Below, in pieces: positions 51,159 through 58,955 of a stretch of 64,000 nucleotides of DNA. The stretch spans positions 1 to 64,000 of the forward strand of contig DATJBS010000012.1 of NCBI GenBank assembly GCA_035515235.1, in the 5' to 3' direction. The position numbers and the translations under genes were made by a program. How positions within the stretch are numbered: position 1 is the first letter of the stretch; the number at the start of each line of letters is the position of its first letter. The DNA comes from JAMLHH01 sp035515235 (GTDB lineage Bacteria > Bacteroidota > Bacteroidia > Chitinophagales > JADIYW01). Under the pieces are notes generated by a model. It saw only the letters and a program-made list of their open reading frames with translations. It was not told the DNA's origin and did not search any database.

Positions 51159-53325
51159 ATTGTTCTAATTCTTCTTTTTGCGCTTTAGGAAGTTCAATTC
51201 TAAAGCAAGTGTTATAACCATTTTCTGGGATAATAATTTTTATAATACCTCCGTAATCTTCGATAATGTCTTTAATAATCTTCAAACCTAAACCAGTTCC
51301 TGTTAATTTTTCATCTGAGGGTGAATCAAATCCAGCAGGAGTTGATGTTGTGAAAAAAGCATTAAAGACCCGATTTTTATTTTCTTCAGGAATACCGTCT
51401 CCGTTATCGTGAATTTCTAAATATATTCTGTTGTTATCTTCACCAGTTATTATTCTAATTTTTCCTGAATTTCCCGAACGTTTTATTGCTTTTTTTGAAT
51501 TAGTATATAGGTTATACAAAATCGAACTCCACTCGGAAATATGCATTAGAGTGGTATAAAGATTGTAACCATAGGAGTCTAAAAGCAGTTCTGTATTTTG
51601 CCTTTCAAGGTCATCTTTAATATTTTTAATGAAACGTTCAACAACATCAGTTATTAAAACAGGTTTAATTTCTCTGCTTGTGTTTTCAGATACTGTTGCA
51701 TTAAAGTAAGACGTATAAGATGTGAAATTCGCAAACGTCATTTTTAAATTATCAAGAAGTTCTATTGTTTTTAAATCATTTTCACTTGATTCATAAAGTT
51801 TAGCTATATAACCATTTATAGATGGTGTAAATTGAATTATTTCGTGAGTAAACTCTCCAATAGTCAATCCTAATGAAGCTAGAATTCTAAGCATACTGAG
51901 CTCTTCAATGACCTCATAGTACTTTTCTTTTATACTTTTAATGGCTTCCTTAGCAGTCTCATTTAAATCTTCTTTATCAACCTCTTCAAATTCCTCTTCA
52001 ATTGTTTTTTTCTCTGGAATATCCTCTAAATTATCGTCCACATCCACCGGAGTTTGCTCTCCTTTTTTAAGTAAAGAAATTTTCTCAGATATTCTTCCCT
52101 TTGCTGCCTCAAATGCTTTCTGAAGAAAATCAGTAAGCTCGTAGAAGGCGTCATTTTCGATCAATCCCTCCCTACTTGCAGTCTCTTGAAACATTTCACC
52201 TTCTTTATCGATAATTTCGACAAAGCCAAATAAATTTCTATTGCTTAGAGGAATATTTCCTTGACCAGATTGAAATGTATATCTTTTATCAAAATATAGC
52301 CAATCATTTTTTGGTTCCCCATAAGGCAGAACTCTAAAGCCGTTTCTGTAAAGTCTTATACCACTGCTTTCTTGAGAAAGTTTATAAATATTTTTTAACT
52401 CAAGTTGTGAAATATTAAGATAATATTCCTGTCGATTATATATAAAATAGTAAGCTTTAAAGTGAATGTTTTTTAATTTATCAAATCTGCTAGAATTATC
52501 TGATTTATGAATCTGTATAGCATAATCGTCTAAATTTAATTTTTCACTTTTAACCCCAAAAAATCCGTCTCCCAATGCATCTACAAAGCCTTCAATAACT
52601 GCTACATTCTTATTAAATAACATTTTCTCAGGACTTGCTATTTCATAAGTTACACCATCAATTATATTAGAAAACTTTACTTTGAAGGACTCATCATTCT
52701 GTTTTGCAAGGTTTAATGATTGACTACTTTCAGAAAGATAATCAGGTTGAAACAGATCCGAAACATATCTGTAAATTCTTTTTATTGAAGCTTCAGTCCA
52801 ACCTTCTCTTAGGTCTTTAATGATTAAAGTTGTACCTTCTAGCTTTTCCTTTGGTATATAGTCAATTTGGTTATTGATTGCAGAAATATCCTGATCGACT
52901 GTATAATTATTCCAGTCAATAGTAAGTTTTATTGCTTGTTCCGATTCTAGCGTTTGAGTTATAATAATTAATTTCTTTCCAAGTCTTTGTGTGGCAAATC
53001 TTCCAATTCCTTTTTTTCCCGCTCGACTTCGTTTATATCGAGAAGATAATGGATTATGCACTTTATCTGTTGATGAGATAGTCATAAATCCCAACCTGAG
53101 TTGTTCTAATGTCATTCCAAGTCCATCATCAATTATCTCTAACGTTCCACCACTCCATAAAGAATCCATAAAATTTACCTCAACATTTTTTGCATCCGCA
53201 TCATATGCATTTTTGACTAATTCTGAAACCGCTGTTTCTGCCCTACCGACTAGCTCTTTTCCTAATCTATCAATCAAACCTGCATCTACCGAAAATGCAA
53301 TACTATTTGGTGATTTTTCTTCCAT
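51148..53325 (-). CDS. MutL/MORC-like GHKL ATPase fused to a histidine-kinase-like C-terminus
   Basis: A 725-aa protein with two separate GHKL ATP-binding modules. I chose the ATG at 53325 (MEEKSPNSIAFSVDAGLIDRLG), which leaves a 10-base gap after the previous gene. An in-frame ATG at 53376 would overlap it by 41 bases. The N-terminal module has ELVKNAYDADA (N-box, about 35-45), EIIDDGLGMT (G1) and RAGKKGIGRFATQRLG (G2), as in Hsp90, MutL and prokaryotic MORC relatives. An acidic linker (about 430-465) precedes a dimerisation-like helix with a possible phosphoacceptor in GEFTHEIIQ (about 490). The second module has NLYTNSKKAI, EIHDNGDGIPE (about 641) and GTGLGLKIIKDIIEDYGG (about 680), as in sensor kinases. 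It has no TM segment. MutL/MORC-like GHKL ATPases occur in restriction-modification operons, but this fusion next to a receiver protein is unusual. Confidence 0.82.
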   Translation of the reverse strand: MEEKSPNSIAFSVDAGLIDRLGKELVGRAETAVSELVKNAYDADAKNVEVNFMDSLWSGGTLEIIDDGLGMTLEQLRLGFMTISSTDKVHNPLSSRYKRSRAGKKGIGRFATQRLGKKLIIITQTLESEQAIKLTIDWNNYTVDQDISAINNQIDYIPKEKLEGTTLIIKDLREGWTEASIKRIYRYVSDLFQPDYLSESSQSLNLAKQNDESFKVKFSNIIDGVTYEIASPEKMLFNKNVAVIEGFVDALGDGFFGVKSEKLNLDDYAIQIHKSDNSSRFDKLKNIHFKAYYFIYNRQEYYLNISQLELKNIYKLSQESSGIRLYRNGFRVLPYGEPKNDWLYFDKRYTFQSGQGNIPLSNRNLFGFVEIIDKEGEMFQETASREGLIENDAFYELTDFLQKAFEAAKGRISEKISLLKKGEQTPVDVDDNLEDIPEKKTIEEEFEEVDKEDLNETAKEAIKSIKEKYYEVIEELSMLRILASLGLTIGEFTHEIIQFTPSINGYIAKLYESSENDLKTIELLDNLKMTFANFTSYTSYFNATVSENTSREIKPVLITDVVERFIKNIKDDLERQNTELLLDSYGYNLYTTLMHISEWSSILYNLYTNSKKAIKRSGNSGKIRIITGEDNNRIYLEIHDNGDGIPEENKNRVFNAFFTTSTPAGFDSPSDEKLTGTGLGLKIIKDIIEDYGGIIKIIIPENGYNTCFRIELPKAQKEELEQYDL

Positions 53326-53335
53326 ATTAGTAGTT

Positions 53336-54439
53336 TTATATAAAACAAGACGCACAACCTTCACCCTCTGCATCATCTAAGATGTCCACTAGGTAAGGTG
53401 ATTTTGCTTTTGATTTTCTTTCCATTCTTTTAATGTACTCTTCCTTTATGGCAGCTATTCTTGTGGGCTGAATTAATTCTTCCAAACTTTCAAATTGACC
53501 CCAAGTGTAGCCGTCTTTCTCGTATTCCATTGCTTTTTTATACAACTCAGGGTGTTGTTCGTATAACCAAACCCATTCAATTTTTTGCTGGAAAAAGCAA
53601 AAGAAACAGCCAGAACGACTTCTTGCGTATTCTCCTTTTTTTCCGTTAATCTCAAATTCAATTTTGTTGTAGTAGGCAGGAACCCCCACACCGCTTTCTT
53701 CGAGTATTCTGAAAATATCTTCTCGAACCAATACTTCATCATTATCTAATAATGGGAAGGAAGCTTCAGTTGCTAAAGGATAATCAGTCGTTTTCAAAAA
53801 GTCAAAAACCAAATGATTAAATGCTTTCACATTGGCATCTAATAAAATATTGAGCTTTTGGTCTATTGTGAAACTTGAATCCACTTTTCGAGAAATAGTT
53901 TGAAACGCTTTTTCTTGATTTTTGCCAAAGTCTATATTCTTGGACATTGTTAAAAGTTGCTCCATATTTTGGTTGGCTAGCAATTTTGTGACAACATCTT
54001 GACTCCAAATATTCTTACGAAATGGGAATATGGATTGAATATTTTTTTTGGTTGAAATATAGCCTTCTCTTTCTTCATCACCTCTGATACCTACATAAGA
54101 AACTACTGGATCAGTGCCGACATACTTTTCAAAAGGATCAAGTTTCAGTTTCTTAGTACACCAGCGTGCATTAGGTGAAGGTAAAAAACCTCCAAGCATT
54201 TTCACAAAGTGATCGAATGGGTCTTCCGAACTGTTTTCAGCACCTTTTAACAATTGTATCTTTATTCCAAGATGTGTTTGTAAATTTTCAATTAATTGAT
54301 AGGTTTCGTCAAGTTCCTTACCTGTATCGCAGGTATAGAATTCTAAATCAATAGACGGATATTTCGTTTTGACATAAATAGCCAAAGCAGCACTGTCTTT
54401 CCCTCCTGATATACCTAATACGTGTCTTACTTTGCTCAT
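53336..54439 (-). CDS. DndC/SspD-like ATP-pyrophosphatase (PAPS-reductase family) of DNA phosphorothioation
   Basis: A 367-aa protein of the PP-loop superfamily. The nucleotide motif SGGKDSAAL is at residues 11-19. FYTCDTGKELDETYQLIENL and NARWCTKKLKLDPFEKYV are the typical PAPS-reductase-like segments. Cysteines at RSGCFFCFFQQKIEW (about 280-285) and the terminal GEGCASCFI may hold an Fe-S cluster as in DndC. It is shorter than DndC (about 500 aa), nearer to the SspD type. It would activate the DNA backbone by adenylation for sulfur insertion. The start overlaps the ATPase gene by 4 bases. Confidence 0.88.
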   Translation of the reverse strand: MSKVRHVLGISGGKDSAALAIYVKTKYPSIDLEFYTCDTGKELDETYQLIENLQTHLGIKIQLLKGAENSSEDPFDHFVKMLGGFLPSPNARWCTKKLKLDPFEKYVGTDPVVSYVGIRGDEEREGYISTKKNIQSIFPFRKNIWSQDVVTKLLANQNMEQLLTMSKNIDFGKNQEKAFQTISRKVDSSFTIDQKLNILLDANVKAFNHLVFDFLKTTDYPLATEASFPLLDNDEVLVREDIFRILEESGVGVPAYYNKIEFEINGKKGEYARSRSGCFFCFFQQKIEWVWLYEQHPELYKKAMEYEKDGYTWGQFESLEELIQPTRIAAIKEEYIKRMERKSKAKSPYLVDILDDAEGEGCASCFI

Positions 54440-57400
54440 TGTAATAATTCTTTAAGTAGGTTCAAGACAGCCGCAATATTTGAAGTATTGTCTTTGCCCA
54501 GTTTGTTTTTCAATTCGTTCTTCAATTCCTCAATCTCTTTGCTTTTGTTTTTTGGAACCCTTACCACTTTCGGGTCAATTTTGCTAAAGAACGAATCAAT
54601 TTTAACTCCTATCACTTCTTCTTTGCTTTCGTCAATATCCGACTTTGAGATTTTCGTCAAACTATCCAATTCCAAAATCATTGCTTTAAATTTTTCGTAA
54701 AGCAAAATTTCATCTTCGTCTGTAAAGGCTTCCAATGTTTTACCTGTTACTGCTTGTGCTATAGAGTTCAGCCAAGCTTTTCGGTCGTCTAAAGGCGAAT
54801 CCAATCTTTGTACAAATGTCTTTTGATTACTCAAAAGCATATGCTTTTTCAATTTTGTGAATCGCTTTTGTAAATACGCTTTGTATTCTTCAAAGTCGGA
54901 AGTTTGCCCAACAAATTCACTACAAATGAAATCCTCAAAACGCTTTACCAATTCATCATAAGCAGTTCGTAGTTCTCTTACGGAATCTTGTAAACTGGTT
55001 GTAAAGCTTTGAAGTTTAGATTTATCTTGTTGTAAAGTGGAAAGCGTTAAACCCAAAGCAGTTGGGAAAGCATCAAAAAATGTTTCTTCGGGGTCTTTAC
55101 TTGTTGCAATAGCTTTTCTAATCTTGATAGCTGATGGTGAAAGCCTTTTTGTGTTCTTACTGTATTCTGGTAACTGTTTGTAGAAAACAATAAATGGTTT
55201 TATAGTTTCAATAAAAGAGTTGTTATCGAATTTTTGTTCGGTTGCAATGTTTAAGAATGTTCGATAACTATTGAAAATATCAAGCTTTACACCTTCAATA
55301 TCAAATGTTTTTATAGAATACTTTTCAGGATATTTGGCTATTAATTCCAAGTTCTCTTCTGACAAGTTAGGGATGTAACTTTCGTCATTGAAAATGGCGA
55401 AATCATCTCGTTTCAAAAACAAGAATGTAGGAACCCAAAAGTCAATCAACCCTTGTTTTAGTTTGAAAGGTCTTTTGCTCAGTAATTCACTTAATTCTGA
55501 GATTTTGAGTTGTTCAGATTTGGCACTTTCTAAAAAGTCTTCTGAAGCACTCCAAAGTTTGTAGAATGTAGAAGTTCTATCTATAGAAATTACATCTGTT
55601 GCATTTTCTCTAATTGGCGAAATGCCGCTTTCTTTTAAAAGGGATAAATAAATGGTTTTTTCGGGCGGAAATTTAGAATCATCAAAGCCTATATTTTCCT
55701 GGTCCCAATGGTTAGCTAAGGCTGAAAAATATCGTTTCTTAGCTGTATGAATAGATGAAGAAATCTTATGTTTATTTACTAATTCGTTTTTAAAAACAGG
55801 GGTAGCATCATACACAATATTACAAACTTGAGAAAGTAGTTTATTGAAGTCCTTTTTATCAGCAATTTTCTTTTCCTCTCCATTAAAGTACCACTTTACA
55901 TTTTCATTTTCAGTGAAAAGTCCTTTATTTGAAATATGATGATTAAGAATATTTTTTTGTGAATTCACAATGCTTTCTAACTCTCTTTTTGCTACTTTAT
56001 CATCTTTGTTTTCTTCCAAAACTTTTTCAGATTTTTCAATCTCAAAAAGTAGATTTTTTATCTCATCTGTGTTTTTGAAGTAACAGTATATTACAGCTTC
56101 TTCTTGTTGCTTTGATTTGTTTTTAATGTCATTTTCTTTCAACTTACTATTAAAAACAAGATTTACAATCCCATCAATTTCACCTGTTGGGAAATAATTA
56201 TCAGGATAATCCGAAATTCGAAATTCGAAATATCTTGGTGTACCTGTAGAGAAAGAATATTGTTTAGCAAAAACTGGATTGAATTGAATATGTTTATTCA
56301 GAAGTGTAGTAATATCAACCACTTCCGAAATTTTATTGCCCGCTTCAATCAATGCGGTTTGAATGTCTAAATCTGTACCTTCAAATAGAATGAATCGTTT
56401 TGAATGGGTACGGTAGCGGATAATATTCTTTGTTTCAAGATTCTTAATGACTTCTTTGGCATCCGATACACCACAGGCAGTTTTTAAATAATCAATAAAG
56501 AAATTCAGATCCAAGATTGAACCACTTGCAGAGAAAATATTCAAAAGTCCAATCGTTTTTACTGCTTTGATATAATCATTGATATTTGAATCAAATGCTC
56601 TTTCCACTTCTTCAATAGATGAACGAATGGAACTCCAAGCAGAAAAATCGGGATTGTATTTTGATGTTAAAAACGAATAGAAATTAAAATTTAGGTAATC
56701 GTAAACATTTGACAGATTGTAGAACGGATTTTCCTTTTTGTTGAATTTTGCCAATCCTGTATGATCTGACGATTCAAGAAATGAAAACAATGAACGTTCA
56801 TTTTGACCGTATCTCTGCAATGAAAGTGTGAGTATATTTGCTGAAAGAATATCAAGTGGATATAGCTTTGAAGCAATTTCTTTTAAGTAATCTTTATTAA
56901 AGTTAAATGCCTTTGTTTCGGTAGTTAGCTTTAAGCATTTATCAATTTCTGATTTTGAAGTTTTGGATTCAAAATGCTCAGCAACATATTCCGAAGCTAA
57001 AAATAAAAGTTGTTCAACAGGCTCGTTAAAAGTAATTTCACGGAAGCGACCTTTTACTTTTGTCCATTCTTGTTGTTGGTTTTTGCTTAGTGAATAAGCA
57101 TAAGATTCCAAACTTTGGTGAACTGTGGTAATTAAAACAATATTGTGCTTTGGATTATTACAAAATTCTGCAAGTTGCTGAACAAAGTATAATTCTTTTT
57201 CAGGATTGTGTTTACTCGCATACTCTAAAAATTTACCAAACTCATCTATGAGAATAAATAAAACCTTGTTTTCTTTTCCAATGGAATGGTAGCGGTTAAA
57301 TATTTCTGAAAGAATATTTTCTTGTAGATTCTTCACCGAATGCACTTCAAAGGTATCTGCAAATTGTTCTACAATTGAAGCGTAAGAACCAATTAATTTT

Positions 57401-57657
57401 ACAAAATCAAACTTTGGCTTATCAAGGAAATTAGGTTCAAAGTAACGTTTCGTTCCTATAATACTCTGCTCAAATGCCAAAAGAAAAGAAGATTTACCTG
57501 TTCCATAAGTACCAACTACATTAAAAGAACGTATCCCTTTTTTAAAGTCGTTAACTATTTGGCTAACAACTTGACTCGCATTGGGAGTTGGGATGTAGTT
57601 GAAATCCCTATCAGTGTCCCTTATAATATTTACCGATGTTGTGAAATTATTTGCCAT
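54436..57657 (-). CDS. Large P-loop ATPase (SspC-like, BrxC/PglY-like appearance)
   Basis: A 1073-aa AAA-type ATPase. The N-terminal part carries YIPTPNASQVVSQIVNDF, Walker A GTYGTGKSS (49-57), Walker B KVLFILIDEFGKFLEYA (131-147, with the DE pair) and the sensor-like NIVLITTVHQSLESYA. The rest is mostly helical with a charged region (about 500-570) and no obvious nuclease motif. Similar large ATPases stand between DUF4007 and the PAPS-reductase-like gene in SspABCD-type loci, where the ATPase (SspC) is needed for modification. It overlaps DUF4007 by 11 bases and the DndC-like gene by 4. Confidence 0.75.
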   Translation of the reverse strand: MANNFTTSVNIIRDTDRDFNYIPTPNASQVVSQIVNDFKKGIRSFNVVGTYGTGKSSFLLAFEQSIIGTKRYFEPNFLDKPKFDFVKLIGSYASIVEQFADTFEVHSVKNLQENILSEIFNRYHSIGKENKVLFILIDEFGKFLEYASKHNPEKELYFVQQLAEFCNNPKHNIVLITTVHQSLESYAYSLSKNQQQEWTKVKGRFREITFNEPVEQLLFLASEYVAEHFESKTSKSEIDKCLKLTTETKAFNFNKDYLKEIASKLYPLDILSANILTLSLQRYGQNERSLFSFLESSDHTGLAKFNKKENPFYNLSNVYDYLNFNFYSFLTSKYNPDFSAWSSIRSSIEEVERAFDSNINDYIKAVKTIGLLNIFSASGSILDLNFFIDYLKTACGVSDAKEVIKNLETKNIIRYRTHSKRFILFEGTDLDIQTALIEAGNKISEVVDITTLLNKHIQFNPVFAKQYSFSTGTPRYFEFRISDYPDNYFPTGEIDGIVNLVFNSKLKENDIKNKSKQQEEAVIYCYFKNTDEIKNLLFEIEKSEKVLEENKDDKVAKRELESIVNSQKNILNHHISNKGLFTENENVKWYFNGEEKKIADKKDFNKLLSQVCNIVYDATPVFKNELVNKHKISSSIHTAKKRYFSALANHWDQENIGFDDSKFPPEKTIYLSLLKESGISPIRENATDVISIDRTSTFYKLWSASEDFLESAKSEQLKISELSELLSKRPFKLKQGLIDFWVPTFLFLKRDDFAIFNDESYIPNLSEENLELIAKYPEKYSIKTFDIEGVKLDIFNSYRTFLNIATEQKFDNNSFIETIKPFIVFYKQLPEYSKNTKRLSPSAIKIRKAIATSKDPEETFFDAFPTALGLTLSTLQQDKSKLQSFTTSLQDSVRELRTAYDELVKRFEDFICSEFVGQTSDFEEYKAYLQKRFTKLKKHMLLSNQKTFVQRLDSPLDDRKAWLNSIAQAVTGKTLEAFTDEDEILLYEKFKAMILELDSLTKISKSDIDESKEEVIGVKIDSFFSKIDPKVVRVPKNKSKEIEELKNELKNKLGKDNTSNIAAVLNLLKELLQ

Positions 57658-58531
57658 AATATGTATCTAAAATTGTGAAAGCATCTGATTTTTTCTTGAA
57701 TTGCAACTCTTTAATCCCTGCTTGGTCAGTAAAAGTGATATCTTTAAACTCACTAACTATTTCAGAAATTTTATTCATCAAACCTGAGCGATTTAAAGCG
57801 AAAATTGAACCCGGACTATTCAAGTCAAACTCCAAGGAATTCAGGCTTATAGAATTTCCGTAGTTTGAATTATCAAGTATTGTGAATAATACAACCGCTT
57901 CTGGGAGATTATCTCTTTCAGTATTTTCAATGTAAAATTGTTCTTCTTTGCCTTTCCCTGTTGTTTTTAAAAGCTCAATTTCAGACAGAATTCCCGAGAA
58001 ACTATCTTCAACATTTTTACTTTCGTTGTCGTTTTTATACAGATTGGTAAAAACGATAAAATCTTTACCTACGGTATTTTCATTAAAGTTTAAATCGGAA
58101 CTGTTGTCGCCTATTCGCTTGACGTAGTTCACAAAAGTTTCTTTGTTAAAAAACAATTTCTCTTTTCTAAATTCATTTAAAATAATGGAATAGATGGAGG
58201 CAAATCCGCTTTTTACCAACTGATAATGTAAAAGCCAAAGGCTTGCTTCATCTTCCAAAAAAGGGTCGTATCCATTTTCATCATCAAATAATCGTTTGCC
58301 AAATTCAGTTGGATTGTCTTTATTGTCAATAATATTGAAAGCTTTCAGCCAAAAACGAATGGATGAAACCATATTCTTACCAACGCCAAGTTGTACAACG
58401 GCATCTTCGTCATTAAAATTCTTGCCTTCTTGAACATAATCGTACCCCTTTTTCAGCCAAAGTTGTCGGCACTGAAAGGAGTCGTGTCCAGAGAAAGTAT
58501 ATTTTATTATTTCAGTATTTTCCAATATCAT
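57647..58531 (-). CDS. DUF4007 protein (SspB-like), first gene of the defence operon
   Basis: A 294-aa protein. The N-terminal YTFSGHDSFQCRQLWLKKGYDYV (about 11-33) with VVQLGVGKNMVSSIRFWLKAFNII is the hallmark of DUF4007. The C-terminal half includes LPEAVVLFTILDN and SPGSIFALNRSGLMNKI, also seen in that family. To my knowledge SspB, the nickase partner in single-strand phosphorothioation (SspABCD), belongs to DUF4007. DUF4007 beside a DndC-like gene and a desulfurase strongly supports that reading. It lies about 180 bases downstream of the M16 repeat copy and would be first in the transcript. Confidence 0.82.
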   Translation of the reverse strand: MILENTEIIKYTFSGHDSFQCRQLWLKKGYDYVQEGKNFNDEDAVVQLGVGKNMVSSIRFWLKAFNIIDNKDNPTEFGKRLFDDENGYDPFLEDEASLWLLHYQLVKSGFASIYSIILNEFRKEKLFFNKETFVNYVKRIGDNSSDLNFNENTVGKDFIVFTNLYKNDNESKNVEDSFSGILSEIELLKTTGKGKEEQFYIENTERDNLPEAVVLFTILDNSNYGNSISLNSLEFDLNSPGSIFALNRSGLMNKISEIVSEFKDITFTDQAGIKELQFKKKSDAFTILDTYYGK

Positions 58532-58562
58532 CTTTTCTTATGAAATCAATTTTTATAAGCTA

Positions 58563-58570
58563 CAAAGTAA
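58563..58570 (-). promoter_or_regulatory. Weak candidate -7 element of the defence operon
   Basis: Read on the minus strand this is TTACTTTG, one mismatch from the TAnnTTTG consensus, 32 bases before the DUF4007 start. No -33 TTTG at standard spacing was found. Confidence 0.3.
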
Positions 58571-58684
58571 CCAAATTATTCATTTTAATTGAGGAAAAAC
58601 TACATTAGTAATTATCCTATTTTTCAAAGAAGTTATATTGCACTTTATATAATGACTGTAAGTGTTTGGACTTGATGGTTGAGA

Positions 58685-58707
58685 TTCAAAGTCAATTTGA
58701 CTTTGAA
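58685..58707. promoter_or_regulatory. Perfect 23-bp dyad at the island boundary
   Basis: Arms TTCAAAGTCAA (58685-58695) and TTGACTTTGAA (58697-58707) flank one central base. It lies 6 bases from the edge of the right repeat and about 155 bases upstream of the first defence gene. No copy exists at the left boundary. It may be an operator for the island operon or a recombination-related site. Confidence 0.55.
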
Positions 58708-58713
58708 ATATTT

Positions 58714-58955
58714 CAAATTAAAAATGCCCGTCATTGACGAGCATTCATAAAAACTTGAAGGATAAAAAATCTATTTTTCTAAATTATCGATATCCATTTC
58801 TATTACGGGATATCCTAATTTTTTCAAAGGCTCATGAACTGTTGCTTTATCTCCGACCACTATAATGTACATCTGAGAAGGATGGATATAAGTCTTCGTA
58901 ATTTGATCTACATCACTTTTAGTCAGTTTATTTAAAATGCTTAACTGTTGATTGA
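58714..58955 (-). repeat. Right copy of 242-bp direct repeat (end of the intact M16 gene)
   Basis: Same length as 42680-42921 and the same end sequences. It contains the last ~60 codons of the complete M16 protease gene plus its terminator. Confidence 0.9.
58723..58745 (-). terminator. Terminator of the M16 protease gene
   Basis: An 11-bp dyad with one mismatch around ATGCCCGTCA/TGACGAGCAT, 25 bases beyond the stop, followed on the minus strand by a T-rich run (complement of 58714-58723). Confidence 0.75.

Larger units (their letters stand above)
42922..58713 (-). mobile_element. Acquired phosphorothioation-type defence island between 242-bp direct repeats
   Basis: The segment contains 11 minus-strand defence genes in one operon and nothing else, and it is bracketed by direct copies of the M16 protease gene end. 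Removing it together with one repeat copy would restore a single intact protease gene followed by its terminator and then the osmC gene. No integrase, transposase or tRNA lies inside, so the means of transfer is not visible. Boundaries are set by the abrupt loss of repeat similarity. Confidence 0.6.

Noticed and set aside
51148..53325. Ordinary sensor histidine kinase
   Set aside because: No membrane or PAS sensor part; the N-terminal ~400 residues are a second GHKL ATPase of MutL/MORC type.
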